DNA from: Bolinopsis microptera
Lineage: Eukaryota > Ctenophora > Tentaculata > Lobata > Bolinopsidae
DNA length: 60,000 nt
Reading direction: 5' to 3'
Assembly: GCF_026151205.1 (NCBI RefSeq)
Contig: NC_087080.1
Coordinates: forward strand, 7,421,096-7,481,095
Shown here: piece by piece, positions 31,262-42,360 of the stretch
Numbering within the stretch: position 1 is the first letter of the stretch
Layout of the letters: every line of letters begins with the position of its first letter
Notes under the pieces: generated by a model
The model's input: the letters and a program-made list of their open reading frames with translations, nothing else
The model's database searches: none
Told to the model about the DNA's origin: nothing
Translations under genes and position numbers: made by a program

Positions 31262-31894
31262 TTGCTGTACAAATGTGATCCGAACGATCCGAATAACAGC
31301 CTCTATGACTCACCTCAATCAAGAGTTTCCCTCTTCAAGGAGCAACTGAAGAGTAACACCGAATCTCCTACTGTCATACCAGAAAGCCCCATTGATGTTA
31401 CTGGAGACAAATTCTTTGATGCAGAGTGCCTTGTCCCCAAAACCCCATCAAACCAGGGTACTCCTAGTGCAAGTGCCAAGAGCACACCTTCTCAAAACAA
31501 GAGAACTCCTACCCAAAACAAAAAGAAGTGTCCATGCAAGAAGAGTGACAAAAACTCAACCTACATCACCTGCAACAAGTGTCAACAGCAATGGCATAAT
31601 AGGTGCAGTAATCTACTCGGCCTTTCACCATCAGATATTAAGAAAATGGAACTGTGGGAGTGCCCAAGCTGTTATGTCTGTCCCGCACTTAGTAAGGTAC
31701 CTTCATCCCTCTACGCTGACATCCGTTCAACTAAGGAGGTTGTCACTGCATTATGTCTTAGCGAACGCTCTTCAAACCAGGGGTTGGTTAATGATGATGT
31801 CACAGAGAAACTGAACATGCTACAGCAAGAGATAAAAGGCCTCCGTGAGTCTGCCTTCCAGAGAGTTGACCAGCCACACCCAGAGAGCACGACC
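31262..31894 (+). pseudogene. LINE ORF1, first part: PHD finger and coiled coil
   Basis: No ATG is present at the 5' end of the frame, so the start is missing or spliced. The sequence has a Ser/Thr/Pro-rich lead, then a PHD-type zinc finger (CPCKKSDKN, TYITCNKCQQQWHNRCSNLL, WECPSCYVC), then a helical stretch (EKLNMLQQEIKGLRE). PHD fingers bind histone tails in host proteins, and in CR1 ORF1 they are thought to help chromatin or RNP contacts. The frame is destroyed at HPEST by a poly-T tract that begins the inserted sequence. Confidence 0.7.
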
Positions 31895-33264
31895 CTTTTT
31901 TTTTTTTTTTTTTTGTCGCGACACCCACTGACCACCGTCATATAGAGGTGGCGACCCTCCACTTGGGGAGCGTCCTACTGGAGTCCATCCATCTGCATTA
32001 AGCCCCTTCCCTGAGGGCCACTGGATGATAATACCTGCTAAGGTATCAGCCGAATCGGGGTTGCACCTCCGGAGATTTACTAACTTGGTCCCTAGGGAAG
32101 TTCTGGGTGGTTACCCTGGCCGCTCAACACCATGAAAGGATGACGCCCGTGCTGAGTAATGCTGGCTCTTGAGACTTGGTGAGACGTAGGTTGCTAATGG
32201 CGGTTGCGGGTGTGCTAACGTTTGGATAGTGTGTTAGGTGGTGGGGAACTGTATTGATACTATCTGCCTTTTGGTGGCTGAGCTAAAACGTGAGGGTTTG
32301 TGATGTCACATGAGGTGGACTCTCACTCAGTCCAGAAATAACAGGAGCAGGGATCATAATGTACGACACAGGAAAAACAGGTTCTGATCCAGGGTCCATT
32401 TATGCCATTACACACATTACACACGTTTGGTGTGGTAACTACTATACATTACTCCCATAACACTCCCACAATGTAGCGATACTCCCATTGCACTCCCACA
32501 TTGTAGCGATACTCCCATTGCGCTCCCACATTGTAGCGATACTCCCATTACACTCCCACAAATACAATGTAGCGATACTCCCATTACACTCCCATATTGT
32601 AGCAATACTCCCATTACACTCCCACATTGTAGCGATACTCCCATTACACTCCCACATTGTAGCGATACTCCCATTACACTCCCACATTGTAGCGATACTC
32701 CCATTACACTCCCACATTGTAGCGATACTCCCATTACACTCCCACATTGTAGCGATACTCCCATTACACTCTCCGAGGGGCGGCAAATTTGCAAACAGGG
32801 GGGCAGCAAAACCCAGCGGGCTAATTAATGTAGAGACTGGCAAGCAGAACGGCTATATTAACAAGTGGTTTAATCCGGTTTGGCTTGTCATGATCGAATT
32901 ACCGCACCGCGGCGTGAGGTTAGTGTCACATGGGAGTCAGGTGAGTGATATTGGTGCTAGCGGGAAGCAGTTCTGTGCGCGCACCCGCTGTTTATGACTG
33001 CGCGCCAATCTTTGCTTATATCTGGGGTGTTAGTCGATCGTTGCCAGTGGAGTCCTGGTACATAAGGGGGCCCACTAGCGCTGTCGGCTCTATAGTAACC
33101 CGAGGAGCTGGCGTATTCAAGGCCCACCATGGCTTTTGCGAGTTGCCTCGTGAGTTAAACTGGTGTATTCATAGCCCACCATGGCATTGCGAGTCCCCTC
33201 GCTAGGCACAAGATTCTTTTATAGACACTAATGCTGCCTCGCCACAAAGTGCAATGCGGACAGA
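31895..33264 (-). mobile_element. insertion into LINE ORF1, unidentified, with poly-T end
   Basis: The coding sequence of ORF1 stops at a run of about 20 T at 31894-31914 and resumes near 33265 (in-frame LEEPVKPDKDSHPVRSSSS). The poly-T suggests the 3' poly-A tail of a retroposed sequence in antisense orientation. The next 400 bp (GTCGCGACACCCACTGACCA onward) is GC-richer than the surroundings and matches no family I recognise. A 30-bp minisatellite follows. No clear target-site duplication was found, so the right boundary is approximate and more than one insertion may be involved. Confidence 0.55.
32451..32775. repeat. 30-bp minisatellite, about 10 copies
   Basis: The unit is TACACTCCCACATTGTAGCG plus ATACTCCCAT, repeated with few changes. 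One longer copy carries AAATACA. Because 30 is divisible by three, all frames stay open (HSHIVAILPL on plus), which produces spurious ORFs. Confidence 0.95.
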
Positions 33265-33350
33265 CATGAGCCCTGGAAGAACCAGTAAAACCTGACAAGG
33301 ATTCTCACCCTGTCAGAAGCAGCAGCAGCCCTCGGCCTCCACCAAACAGG

Positions 33351-34625
33351 ATGCCACAGCCTAACCATGGTCCTGGTCCCACATCCCCTCCCCTACCTAA
33401 TACTGTCTCTCCACACACAAAGAAACATGTGACACCGTGCAAGCCCTATGAAATGTATGACCCTCTAGCCCTTACACCAGAACTTAAGGAGGAAGTCCAA
33501 GCGTTCATCAGTGGTAACTGTAGCGAATTTACTAGTGTTGGTGAAAACTCTCGTGAAGTAATGTACTTTGGTGACTTCTCGTATAGGTACACTGGCACTG
33601 AGCACCCAGCAAGAGAAATGCCGCACGTGCTGAAGAAGCTTATTGACACAATTGTTCCTAAAATACCTTCTCCAGTGAATGATAGGAATATCAAGATTAA
33701 CTCGTGTCTCATTAGTAAGTATAGCTCTGGTGCTAACCACATTCCAATGCACAGAGATGATGAGCCTGTGATTGATCCCGAATCTCACATCCTTACGATC
33801 TCACTAGGAGCTGCCCGTACCATGTCCTTCTGCAATAATGATGACAGCCAATCAGAAGATCTCCCCCTTCAGGACAACAGCTTGTTAGTCACAACGAGAT
33901 ATGCGCAGGACTTTTGGAAACACGGGATCCTCCCAGACGAGAATGTCTCCACAGAGAGAGTGAGCCTGACCTTTAGACACATTTCTCCTCACTTCATCAA
34001 TTCGACCATCATTCTGGGTGATTCAAACACCTCCAGGATGACATTTGGTGACTCAGTAGGTACCTTTGGTCGTTGGGTCCCTGGGAAGCGTGTTTTGGTA
34101 GGTCACATGGAGGCTCTCCCTGATGCAATTGAGATTGGCCCTTACCGTAATATTGTCATCCATACTGGAATCAACAGTATTAACTCCCGGTCTCATCCAC
34201 GATCAGAAGCCTACCTCCTCCATGTCCTCGAATCCAAGTGCAGAGACATTACTGAAACCTACCCCAAATCCAAAATCCACTTGTCAATGTTACTTCCAAC
34301 TAGACTAAACTCTCTAAATAGAAAAGTTGAAAGCTTTAATCGGGGCATCCTCGATGTGTCTTATCAGCAAAGAAACATTTTTATTATTGATAACTCTATT
34401 TTTGGTCGCCAGCTCTCAGATGAGTATGGCAGATGGGATATTGCTGCAAATGGCCCTCTTACCTCAGATATTGTCCACCTTGGTAAAAGTGGTATCCGTA
34501 AATTTGCTGGCACGAATATTAAGGAATCTGTAGCTGGCAGAAGGAGTAGCCAGTCTAGAGCACGTTTTAACACCAGTCAGGGGAACTTCGGCGGAGCGGT
34601 AGAGGGTGGTAGGCACCCACCATAA
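33351..34625 (+). CDS. LINE ORF1, second part: AlkB-type dioxygenase fused to SGNH esterase
   Basis: Numbering is from the ATG at 33351, although the frame is open further upstream (from about 33265). Residues about 40-212 are an Fe(II)/2-oxoglutarate dioxygenase of the ALKBH2/3 type: KYSSGANHIPMHRDDE carries the HxD pair (H134, D136), then SLGAARTMSF, then WKHGILP (H191), then RVSLTFR with the R...R pair (R203, R209). All metal- and 2-oxoglutarate-binding residues are present. In the family these enzymes demethylate alkylated bases in DNA or RNA. Residues about 218-392 are an SGNH hydrolase: GDSN (223-226), HTGIN (271-275), DIVHL with D373 and H376. The SGNH domain is known from CR1 ORF1; the AlkB domain is unusual. 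The frame has no internal stops although ORF2 next to it is broken. Ends TAA two bases before the ORF2 ATG. Confidence 0.85.
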   Translation: MPQPNHGPGPTSPPLPNTVSPHTKKHVTPCKPYEMYDPLALTPELKEEVQAFISGNCSEFTSVGENSREVMYFGDFSYRYTGTEHPAREMPHVLKKLIDTIVPKIPSPVNDRNIKINSCLISKYSSGANHIPMHRDDEPVIDPESHILTISLGAARTMSFCNNDDSQSEDLPLQDNSLLVTTRYAQDFWKHGILPDENVSTERVSLTFRHISPHFINSTIILGDSNTSRMTFGDSVGTFGRWVPGKRVLVGHMEALPDAIEIGPYRNIVIHTGINSINSRSHPRSEAYLLHVLESKCRDITETYPKSKIHLSMLLPTRLNSLNRKVESFNRGILDVSYQQRNIFIIDNSIFGRQLSDEYGRWDIAANGPLTSDIVHLGKSGIRKFAGTNIKESVAGRRSSQSRARFNTSQGNFGGAVEGGRHPP

Positions 34626-34627
34626 TT

Positions 34628-35785
34628 ATGATGATCAAACAACCACAAATTACTAAGAATGTTTGCAATGGATGCAATAAATTTATCTCAACACACCACA
34701 AAATTTTGAACTGTAGTTCCTGTGGAACAGTTACTCACTCTAAATGTGCCCAAAATCTCTTCCAATACACCCACACCAATGATAGCTGGCAATGCTACAT
34801 CTGCATCGTCAGCTTACCACAACGGTACTGCCCATTTGCTTCTGCACTTATACGTGACAAACATGACCCAGTCCACCTTGATGAAATTGAAGATGTTTCT
34901 GAAATCAATGAAATCCATAAAAGCTGTAAAAATTATGATCATAAAAGCTTTAAGAACCTCATAAAGCTGTATCATAGAAATGGGCAGAACCTTACTGGTA
35001 TTTTTAACAATATTGATGGAAATGCTGCAAATTTTGATACATTTGTCACAGAAATCTCACAGTACAGTCATCCACTCTCGTTTATTGGCTTGGCTGAGAC
35101 AGATATTGATGCAAACCTCAAAGACCTGTATAGGATACCCGGTTATCTCTCTGAATACACCAATAAATTACGTGACAAATCTAAAGGTAGTGGAGTGGGA
35201 ATTTACATCAATGAGTCACTTACTTACACCCGTATTGACAAACTATGTATGTGTACCCCTAACCTTGAATCAGTGTTTGTCTCCATAACAAATGTTGGCA
35301 GGCCCCAAACAGTTGGCGTCCTATACAGACCACCTGGTGGATCTGACAAAGATGCCCTACACGAATTTGAGAGCCTTCTTAATCAGGTTCCTGATAGGAA
35401 CGTTATCCTGCTTGGAGATTTCAACTTTAATCTATTTAATAAAGGCTCTGCCAGCTTTGAAAACATTTTATATGGAAATAACTTCATCCCACTTATATCA
35501 CTGGCAACGCACCATAAACCAGGCTGTGTCCCATCGCTTATTGACAATATTCTGACAAACTCCACTGACAATATTGTGTCAGCTGGACTACTGGATACCA
35601 GGGTTTCGCATCACTCTCCAATTTTCTGTATTCTCGAATGTAGCATGCCTGAAGAACCAGAACTTGACCCTTGTAAACCAAAATACGACTACTGTGAATC
35701 TAATATGACCAAGTTCTTAGAAGATATTCAAACAAATTTTTGTGGGCAGGTGTGCTACAACGTAGAAAACTTTGAAATTTTTTGA
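34628..35785 (+). pseudogene. LINE ORF2, N-terminal zinc finger and apurinic-type endonuclease
   Basis: The ATG is at 34628, two bases after ORF1. Residues about 12-60 form a second PHD/RING-like zinc finger (CNGCNKF, LNCSSCGTVTHSKCAQN, WQCYICI). An endonuclease/exonuclease/phosphatase domain follows: GLAETDID (catalytic Glu), LGDFNFN (Asp/Asn), LIDNILTN, and SHHSPIF where SDHSP is expected. The Asp-to-His change in that last motif would probably impair cleavage. The frame ends shortly after the domain at a stop created by a deletion. The normal linker to the reverse transcriptase (on the order of 150 residues in relatives) is absent. Confidence 0.8.
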
Positions 35786-36540
35786 AAAACAAGGCTAGTG
35801 ACATATCAATAGCTGTTCTTAAGAAATGTTGCACTACAATCTCTAAACACCTAGCTGGTTTCCTAAACTCATTCATGAAGCTGGGTCTATTTCCAAATAT
35901 TCTAAAAATAGGTAAGGTCACCCCCGTATTTAAGAAAGGAGACCCACAGCTGTTTGATAACTACAGGCCTATATCCATTCTACCTATCTTTGGTAAGATA
36001 TTTGAAAAAGTAATTTACTGCCGACTATATAGCTTCTTTACTTCACATATGGTCATATACGATAAACAGTTTGGATTCAGATCCAACCACTCAACGGCAC
36101 ATGCCATCAATTACTCCATTGACCACATTCTTAAAAACCTAGAAAGTAAGAATCATGTAATTGGCATATTCATTGACTTAAGCAAAGCGTTTGACACAAT
36201 CGACCACAGAAAATTACTTGTCAAACTTGAACACTATGGCATAAGAGGGCCCTGTCTTGACCTAATTGAAAGCTATTTGTGTAACCGACAGCAGTATGTT
36301 GATTTCCAAAATACACACTCTGATCACTGCAAAATTGAATATGGGGTACCACAGGGATCAGTTCTAGGCCCTCTCCTCTTCTTACTCTACATTAATGACA
36401 TTACCAACTCTAGCAAACTTGGACACTTCATACTGTTTGCAGATGACACGAACATATTTGTTGCTGGAAAAACTGAACAAGAAGCCTATTTGAATGCTAA
36501 TAAAGTACTTGAATCTGTAAATGACTATTATGGAATCTAA
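35782..36540 (+). pseudogene. LINE ORF2, reverse transcriptase core
   Basis: The frame contains GKVTPVFKKGDPQLFDNYRP, FGFRSNHSTAHA, FIDLSKAFDTIDH, GVPQGSVLGPLLFLLYIND and the catalytic FADDT (36436-36450). It is shifted relative to the endonuclease frame because of the deletion near 35775. The TAA at 36538-36540 results from a frameshift around a 24-bp tandem duplication. Confidence 0.9.
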
Positions 36541-37498
36541 CTTGCTGCACATTATGGAATCTAACTTGCTGCACATTAACCAAAGCAAATCGGTCTACAT
36601 GTTATTCAGACCTGGCCGGTACTCGTCCTGTGCACGTGCTCGTGAATATGGCTCTGAGAACTCACTCACGTTATCAGGCAACACGCTTACACGAGTAGAT
36701 AAAGTGAGATTCCTTGGTGTTATCATAGACCATGAACTATCCTGGGAACCCCAACTAGATAACATAAAAAGTAAACTAACTACAAGTATAGCTATAATTA
36801 AACGTATTATGAAGTTTATTCCAGAAACAGAGTACCATAAGCTGTATGACTCCTTATTCAAGTCTCATATGAGCTACTGTATCAGTAGCTGGGGTGGTGT
36901 CACACCTTATAGACTATCTAAACTGTTCTCCATCCAAAAAAGATGTGTACGCCTTCTATTTGGAAGCAAACCAAGCTTTGACCGGGCAGAGTATTATGAA
37001 ACATGTGCACGTGCAAGACCATACAGTGAACACATCGCAAAAAGGAGCTTTGCTTTGGAAAACACTAAGCCAATATTCAATACCGAGAAAATCATGTCAA
37101 TCCACAACCTGTACACCCAACATATATCCACTGAACTGTTTAAAATCTTGAAACTGCATCAACCTATCTCTCTGACAAGTTTATTCCAAACAAGTTCCAG
37201 AGCATGTAGCCAAACTATGCGGGTCCCCCGACACAAACTTGAAATTTCTAAACTCAATTTTGTCTTCAAAGGTACGACTATATGGAACAGTTTGGTTGAT
37301 AAAATATTCGACAAATGCACTCCTAATGAAAACAATGTCATGGTCCCTGGCTCTAGTAAATTTTCCGACCTTTCCTCCCCCATCTCAATTATCAAGAGCC
37401 GTATCAAAAAGCTCTTACTTGAAACCCAGCAATTGAAAACACCTGGGCGTGAAATTGAGTGGCTCCCCCTAAATAGCTGGGGCATTGAACCAGCTTAG
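36521..37498 (+). pseudogene. LINE ORF2, thumb and C-terminal domain
   Basis: The frame continues the reverse transcriptase in another phase: SKSVYMLFRPG, VRFLGVIIDHELSW, LYDSLFKSHMSYCISSWGG and IQKRCVRLLFG are typical of the region after the catalytic core in CR1/L2 elements. It starts with an exact 24-bp tandem duplication (MESNLLHI twice) at 36530-36577, which marks the mutation that broke the frame. Confidence 0.88.
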
Positions 37499-38100
37499 TC
37501 AATCAGCATCCCATCCCTTGCATACAACTAATTACAAAAGCGCTAATTATACCTGTTTCAAAAGCATCTTGTCTGGAAGTTCCCTGACTGCCGTGTGAAT
37601 CTTTGGATCTATTTTTGGATCTATTTTTATATTGATATGATTTTTATATACCTATATATTCCTCGCATAATTTCCATGTCCGCCTGAACAAACCTGGCAC
37701 CATCAAATCTTACTCTAGAAACCCCAGAACTCATCAAGCCTAGTCTGAATTCAAAACTAGTTGACCAGCTACGTACAGTTTCCTGGACAGCTGGAACCTT
37801 TTGGGCCATGCACAAGCCAATAGCATGTATGGTCCTGCAGTGGGGTCTCCTTGTCCTTGGATCTGTGTTTTGATCCGTCTTTTCTTAAAATTTTCCATTT
37901 GTGTCACTTAGAATCACCTTTTAAAATGTTAATCGACACCACTGGTCCTAGTTAAATTTAGCCATGGCACGACTACTCGAACGTAACAGTTAAATAGGTG
38001 TGACATACTATTATATTCTTATAATTATATCATATGAATTGATTGCACTGCTAATAAATAAAATACTTTGTTTTACTAAAATACTTTGTTTTTACTACAA
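37499..38100 (+). other. LINE 3' untranslated region
   Basis: Non-coding DNA after the ORF2 stop. It contains tandem GATCTATTTTTGG-type duplication at 37605-37628 and ends in a duplicated AAATACTTTGTTTT motif near 38058-38096. Confidence 0.55.
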
Positions 38101-38216
38101 AATATAGTGGGTTAATCAAAAGCTTGAAAAGATGGATAAAAGGCAAGTGTTGCCACTCTGACTTGCCCCATTATTATCTCATATCAAAAACTAAATTAAT
38201 CACAAGGTGAAAAGAC

Positions 38217-38800
38217 TTAAGGCCACAGGGGGGGGGGGGGTCCGAGGTCGATTTTGAGATTTTGAGATATGTTGTAGAGCTCGATCTAAATTTTCAAATG
38301 CTTTTGTCCTTACCGAAAACAAAGTTTCTTATTTGAAGATATCGCGCGTTGAATTTTGAGGTTTACCTGTAATTCTATTGTAAATGAAAACTTTAAATGA
38401 AATCGTGTTCAAAATCTATCTTCTTTTTCAGTTTATGACTTAGAACCTTGTAACTTGGCAACAATGTTCTTCAAGGTATTTTGAGTTTTTGTTATGTAAC
38501 GATTTATGATATCTTGCTCCAAAGCTGAGATATGAGGTTAACCATGAGTGCGGGTTACAAAATTTAAAATGGTTAACCTCATAAAAAGAGTTAGGAGCAA
38601 AATTACAACAATCGTTACATAACAAACTTTTAAATTTATGTCAGGAACATAAGTTCCAAATTTGAGGTGAAATGGATAAAAACTCTAGGAGAAGATAGAT
38701 TTTGAAGTCAAAAATTCGAGGTTTTCAGGAGAGGCAAAAAACTGTTTTTTATGTTATGTGATTTTTGAGAATTTTGCCTTAATTTGTATATTTTTCAAAG
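38217..38800. mobile_element. end of a TTAA-flanked element (copy 1, partial)
   Basis: TTAA at 38217-38220 is followed by GGCCACAGGGGGGGGGGGG. Further in, ATATCGCGCGTTGAATTTTG followed by AGGTTTACCTGTAATT matches the inverted right end of the complete element at 40852-42356. The other end of this copy was not found. Within it lies a hairpin at about 38489-38627, with ATGTAACGATT on one side and AATCGTTACATAACAA on the other, around GGTTAACC motifs. Confidence 0.65.
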
Positions 38801-40847
38801 TTTAACTGCTGAAATAACACAAAAACAATAAAAACAAAGCTTATCGTAGTTTTCAGTTAATGGCATCAATATTTCTGCCCTCCATTATCGATTTATCAAA
38901 AAAATGTGGTTAAATGAGAATTGGTTAACCTCATTTATAAAAAAAAGTATCAATAGTCTGACTGAATCATGGGACAATTGTTTATAAAGCGAATAAATAC
39001 TTGTAATTGTCTTGAATTACTAGTTTCTTCTCGTCAGAGGTTTTGTACATGAATAACATATCATAATTACATGTAATGGCTTTGGTTCGGTAGCCAACTA
39101 ACGAATTACGAACTTAGCCAGCTCATGAGTATGTGAAATGGACGTCCTTTCTGATTTCCAGACTCCCCCATCTACAAAACCCAAAACAAAGCTAGGAACA
39201 ACAGGAGCTGGGAAAGGTTTCAGCAAATATATTGGAGATGATGAAATCGGTAGGCTAGTCTGCTTATCAAGCTCGTGCTACCAGCTCCAGACAGCTTGCT
39301 TCAACCCTGCTATGACCAACCAACTTCTTTCTGGACTCATTAAAGTGTATTAAATGCTAATTGATGATTAATAATGCCGGCTATGCTGTTATTAACACAC
39401 CAACTACACATGTTAGTTTTCTATCGTTTTAGTACTGTTTTCAGATCAGTCATTGGAAAACCGACCTCTTTAGTTAGAAATATAATAAACATTTCTCTAA
39501 ACAAAAATATAAGACCTGGTTTAAAACCTTACACAGGCCACAGCAATTATATTAGTTAAGTTATAATCACACTTAGATAGGGCACTGTACACTAAATAAT
39601 AATGTGACCCATTTGCATTTTATTTTTTATTTTATTGCACATTTATTTGAAGTACGTGATGACACTAATAATCTGCTATAAAGTTAAATTGTGCTAGTTA
39701 GGACTAATCTTATTATATATGCAAAAAAGGAAATGTATATAATATACATGTATACATGTGTATATATATATATATATATACGTTAATATATATATTAACG
39801 TAGCTCCCACACAATCAAGCCAGAACTCGAGTAGATCTGTGTCTTTGAACTGACAATACTAGACGAAATGAAATGCATTATTATAATAATGCATTACATT
39901 TCGCATAAATGTAATGCATAAATGCATTATATCCTCAACTGATGTTTTAACTGAATATTCAACTAGCCAAGCTGTGCTTTGTCAATGACTAAAATACAGC
40001 TACTGCTGCAATTTAAAATTGATTGTGCACACAGCTTACAGCAGTAACAAGATCTTTAAATTCAGGCTAACAATCCAAACTCCCAATTACCTTACAACTT
40101 CATCAAGGAGCTAATTTGACACTTCTAAAGCTTGAACATCTTGGGACATAGCCAATAGTCATGTACGTTGTAATAATAAAGTGCAGATTATAGTGCTTAC
40201 TCTAATTGCTAAACACAACAATGGTGATAATGGTGATAACAGAGCGATGAAAAGCAACGTATACTATTAGCATTTTACTGTACATTATTATCATCATTAT
40301 CATATTAGGATTATTCCTGTTTTATGGCTTAGAAAATAATAATAATAATAAAATTTGGTAGCTTAAACACAAACTCTAAGCCCAGTGGATAAACCACAAA
40401 ACTTATGCTCTATTGTGTGAAACAAAGATACTAGATCAAGATAACTATCAAGGATTGTATGCATAGGACATAAAAAGTTTTGGAACGAAGATGACATGCT
40501 TATGAAGCGAGCTAACAGTCTAACAGAAATGCTGATAGTATAGGGATCACTGTAATTCCTGAATCATGTTGAGGTGATATGAGGAGAAGAAGTACATTTA
40601 CCTGACTATGGTTCCTATACTAGGGACCTTGTGCTTTGTGATATTCCCCTATCGCTATGTCATCATTACACCAATTGTATGTTTATATTATTATGTATAT
40701 CTTAATCCTATAGGGACAATCCTGTCTTTATAATTTTCAAATTCGTGTCAGTTTAAATTGACTTACAACATTGCTTACGTTTAAATTCTATTATTTTTAC
40801 GAACTTAACCTGGCATACACAAAACTCGCTACTTTATTACATCATAC
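38801..40847. other. non-coding intronic stretch
   Basis: No gene. It includes a (TA)n run at 39757-39780, a short palindrome (ACGTTAATATATATATTAACGT) at 39780-39801 and an inverted ATGCATTATTATAATAATGC-type motif at 39872-39900. Confidence 0.5.
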
Positions 40848-40851
40848 TTAA

Positions 40852-42356
40852 GGCCAGAGGGGGGGTAAGGGGTCAAAAAATTCTACCAAAATATTATTTT
40901 CTAAATCGATTTAATTTTTGATGACAAAAACATTGCTGCTATTCACATATTTGTAGCTGATTAACTTTATTTTATAATTGAGGTTAACCGATTTTCACAA
41001 AATTGACTATACAACATTGAGGTTAATAAAATTGAGGTTCATATTTTATTACACGCCATAATTTTTTGTTATTTCGGTCAGCAAATGTAAACTCTAAATT
41101 TTAGGTTCATAATTATCAGAAAAAGTAATATCCAAACGTGATTAAATGAGGTTAACCTCTTCTTTTAGATATATCAAGAATAGATCAAATGATAGAGTTA
41201 TTATTTTCATCGTAAGTTTACGGTATACAAATTTCTAAATAGATGACGTGTTGATTGACTTTCTTTTATCTTGAGAAAATGAAAAAAATGAGGTTAACCA
41301 TCACATTTTGGTACCGTAGGGAATATACATACGATTCTTACTTATGTAATGTACCACAATATCGAAGTGAGGTATCTATTGGTATCACAATGCCTACAAC
41401 TATAATCACGTGACAAAGGTGATTTGAACTGACCATATTTTAGTAGAAGATTTTACCCGTAAATGGCTAAAAAATGAGGTTAACCTCTCATTTTTTGAAT
41501 ATCTGACCAGTCAATTACATGTTAACCTCAAAAACGTAATCGTTATACTGTACAAATGTTTTACTACATATATAGTAACATATTGATAAACCAATCCCAG
41601 TGTTATATGGTCTAAAGCGAGGTTAACAACCAAATTCTAAGCAGTTAGTGTTTACAGGAAGTCTTGGTTAACCTCATTTTTTACAATACAAGGACATTAA
41701 CTACTGAAAGTGGCTAAAATCATTTAGGAGACGGCCAGGTCTGATCAAGCAAACGTTATTAAGTGTATAAAAAGTCCTAACTAACGAACTGTGATACATT
41801 CCAGTGAATATTCAAAATTTTGAAAACACTAAATTGCATCTATCTCAAAACACATTTTTTGACCTTTCGATTCCTTAGTTGAGAAAACCGGCCACTCTCT
41901 GATATTGAGATTTGGTACAGTGGTTCCTTGGAAAACTATCTAGATATCTGGTGCAGCGATTTTTTTTATTTGACTCGTTTCTCGAATTATGAGGTTAACC
42001 AATTAAATTTTCCGAATTTTTGACATGGTTAACCTCATAATTTGAGAACAGAGTCAAATAAAAAAAATCGCTGCACCAGATGTGAGGATAATTGTCCAAG
42101 GAACCACTGTACCAAATCTCAAGATCAGGGATTGGCCGGTTTTCTCAACTAAGGAATCGAAAGGTCAAAAAAGTTACAGCCGTTTAAAGTTCCAGTTTAA
42201 CATGTAATTACAGGTAAACCTCAAAATTGAGCGCGCGATATCTCAGAAGCGCAAGGTCAGATTTTGATCCGGTTTTTTTCTTTTTGTTCGTATCCAGTAG
42301 CTATTATCAAATATGCAAAAACTACAAAAGTGCCATTTACCCCCCCCCCTCTGGCC
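40852..42356. mobile_element. non-autonomous TTAA-flanked inverted-repeat element, 1505 bp
   Basis: Flanked by TTAA (40848-40851 and 42357-42360). The ends are GGCCAGAGGGGGGGTAA on the left and the inverse of GGCCAGAGGGGGGGGGGTAA on the right. TTAA duplications are known for piggyBac and Kolobok transposons. Non-coding. It contains many copies of the palindromic word GAGGTTAACCTC or halves of it, and a long hairpin near its right end. Confidence 0.8.
41869..42170. repeat. long hairpin inside the TTAA element
   Basis: Arms of about 125 bp run from GACCTTTCGATTCCTTAGTT (41869) to about 41997 and, inverted, from about 42030 to AACTAAGGAATCGAAAGGTC (42151-42170). They include CAGTGGTTCCTTGG / CCAAGGAACCACTG and CTGGTGCAGCGATTTTTTT / its inverse. 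Transcription would give a near-perfect double-stranded RNA foldback. Confidence 0.85.
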
Positions 42357-42360
42357 TTAA

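Larger units (their letters stand above)
31262..38100 (+). mobile_element. CR1-like non-LTR retrotransposon, broken
   Basis: Order on the plus strand: PHD-finger ORF1 part (31262-31894), unrelated insertion (about 31895-33264), AlkB plus SGNH ORF1 part (about 33265-34625), endonuclease (34628-35785), reverse transcriptase (35782-36540), C-terminal part (36521-37498), 3' region to about 38100. PHD and SGNH esterase domains in ORF1 are known from CR1-like LINEs. ORF2 has an internal deletion near 35775 and a frameshift near 36535. The 3' region ends in two direct copies of AAATACTTTGTTTTACT-like sequence at about 38058-38096, in line with short tandem 3' ends of CR1/L2 types. The 5' border is uncertain and is probably near 31.1-31.25 kb. 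Confidence 0.8.

Noticed and set aside
32417-32997. Repetitive ORFs on both strands (HSHIVAILPL / GSVMGVSLQC)
   Set aside because: Produced by a 30-bp minisatellite whose length is a multiple of three.
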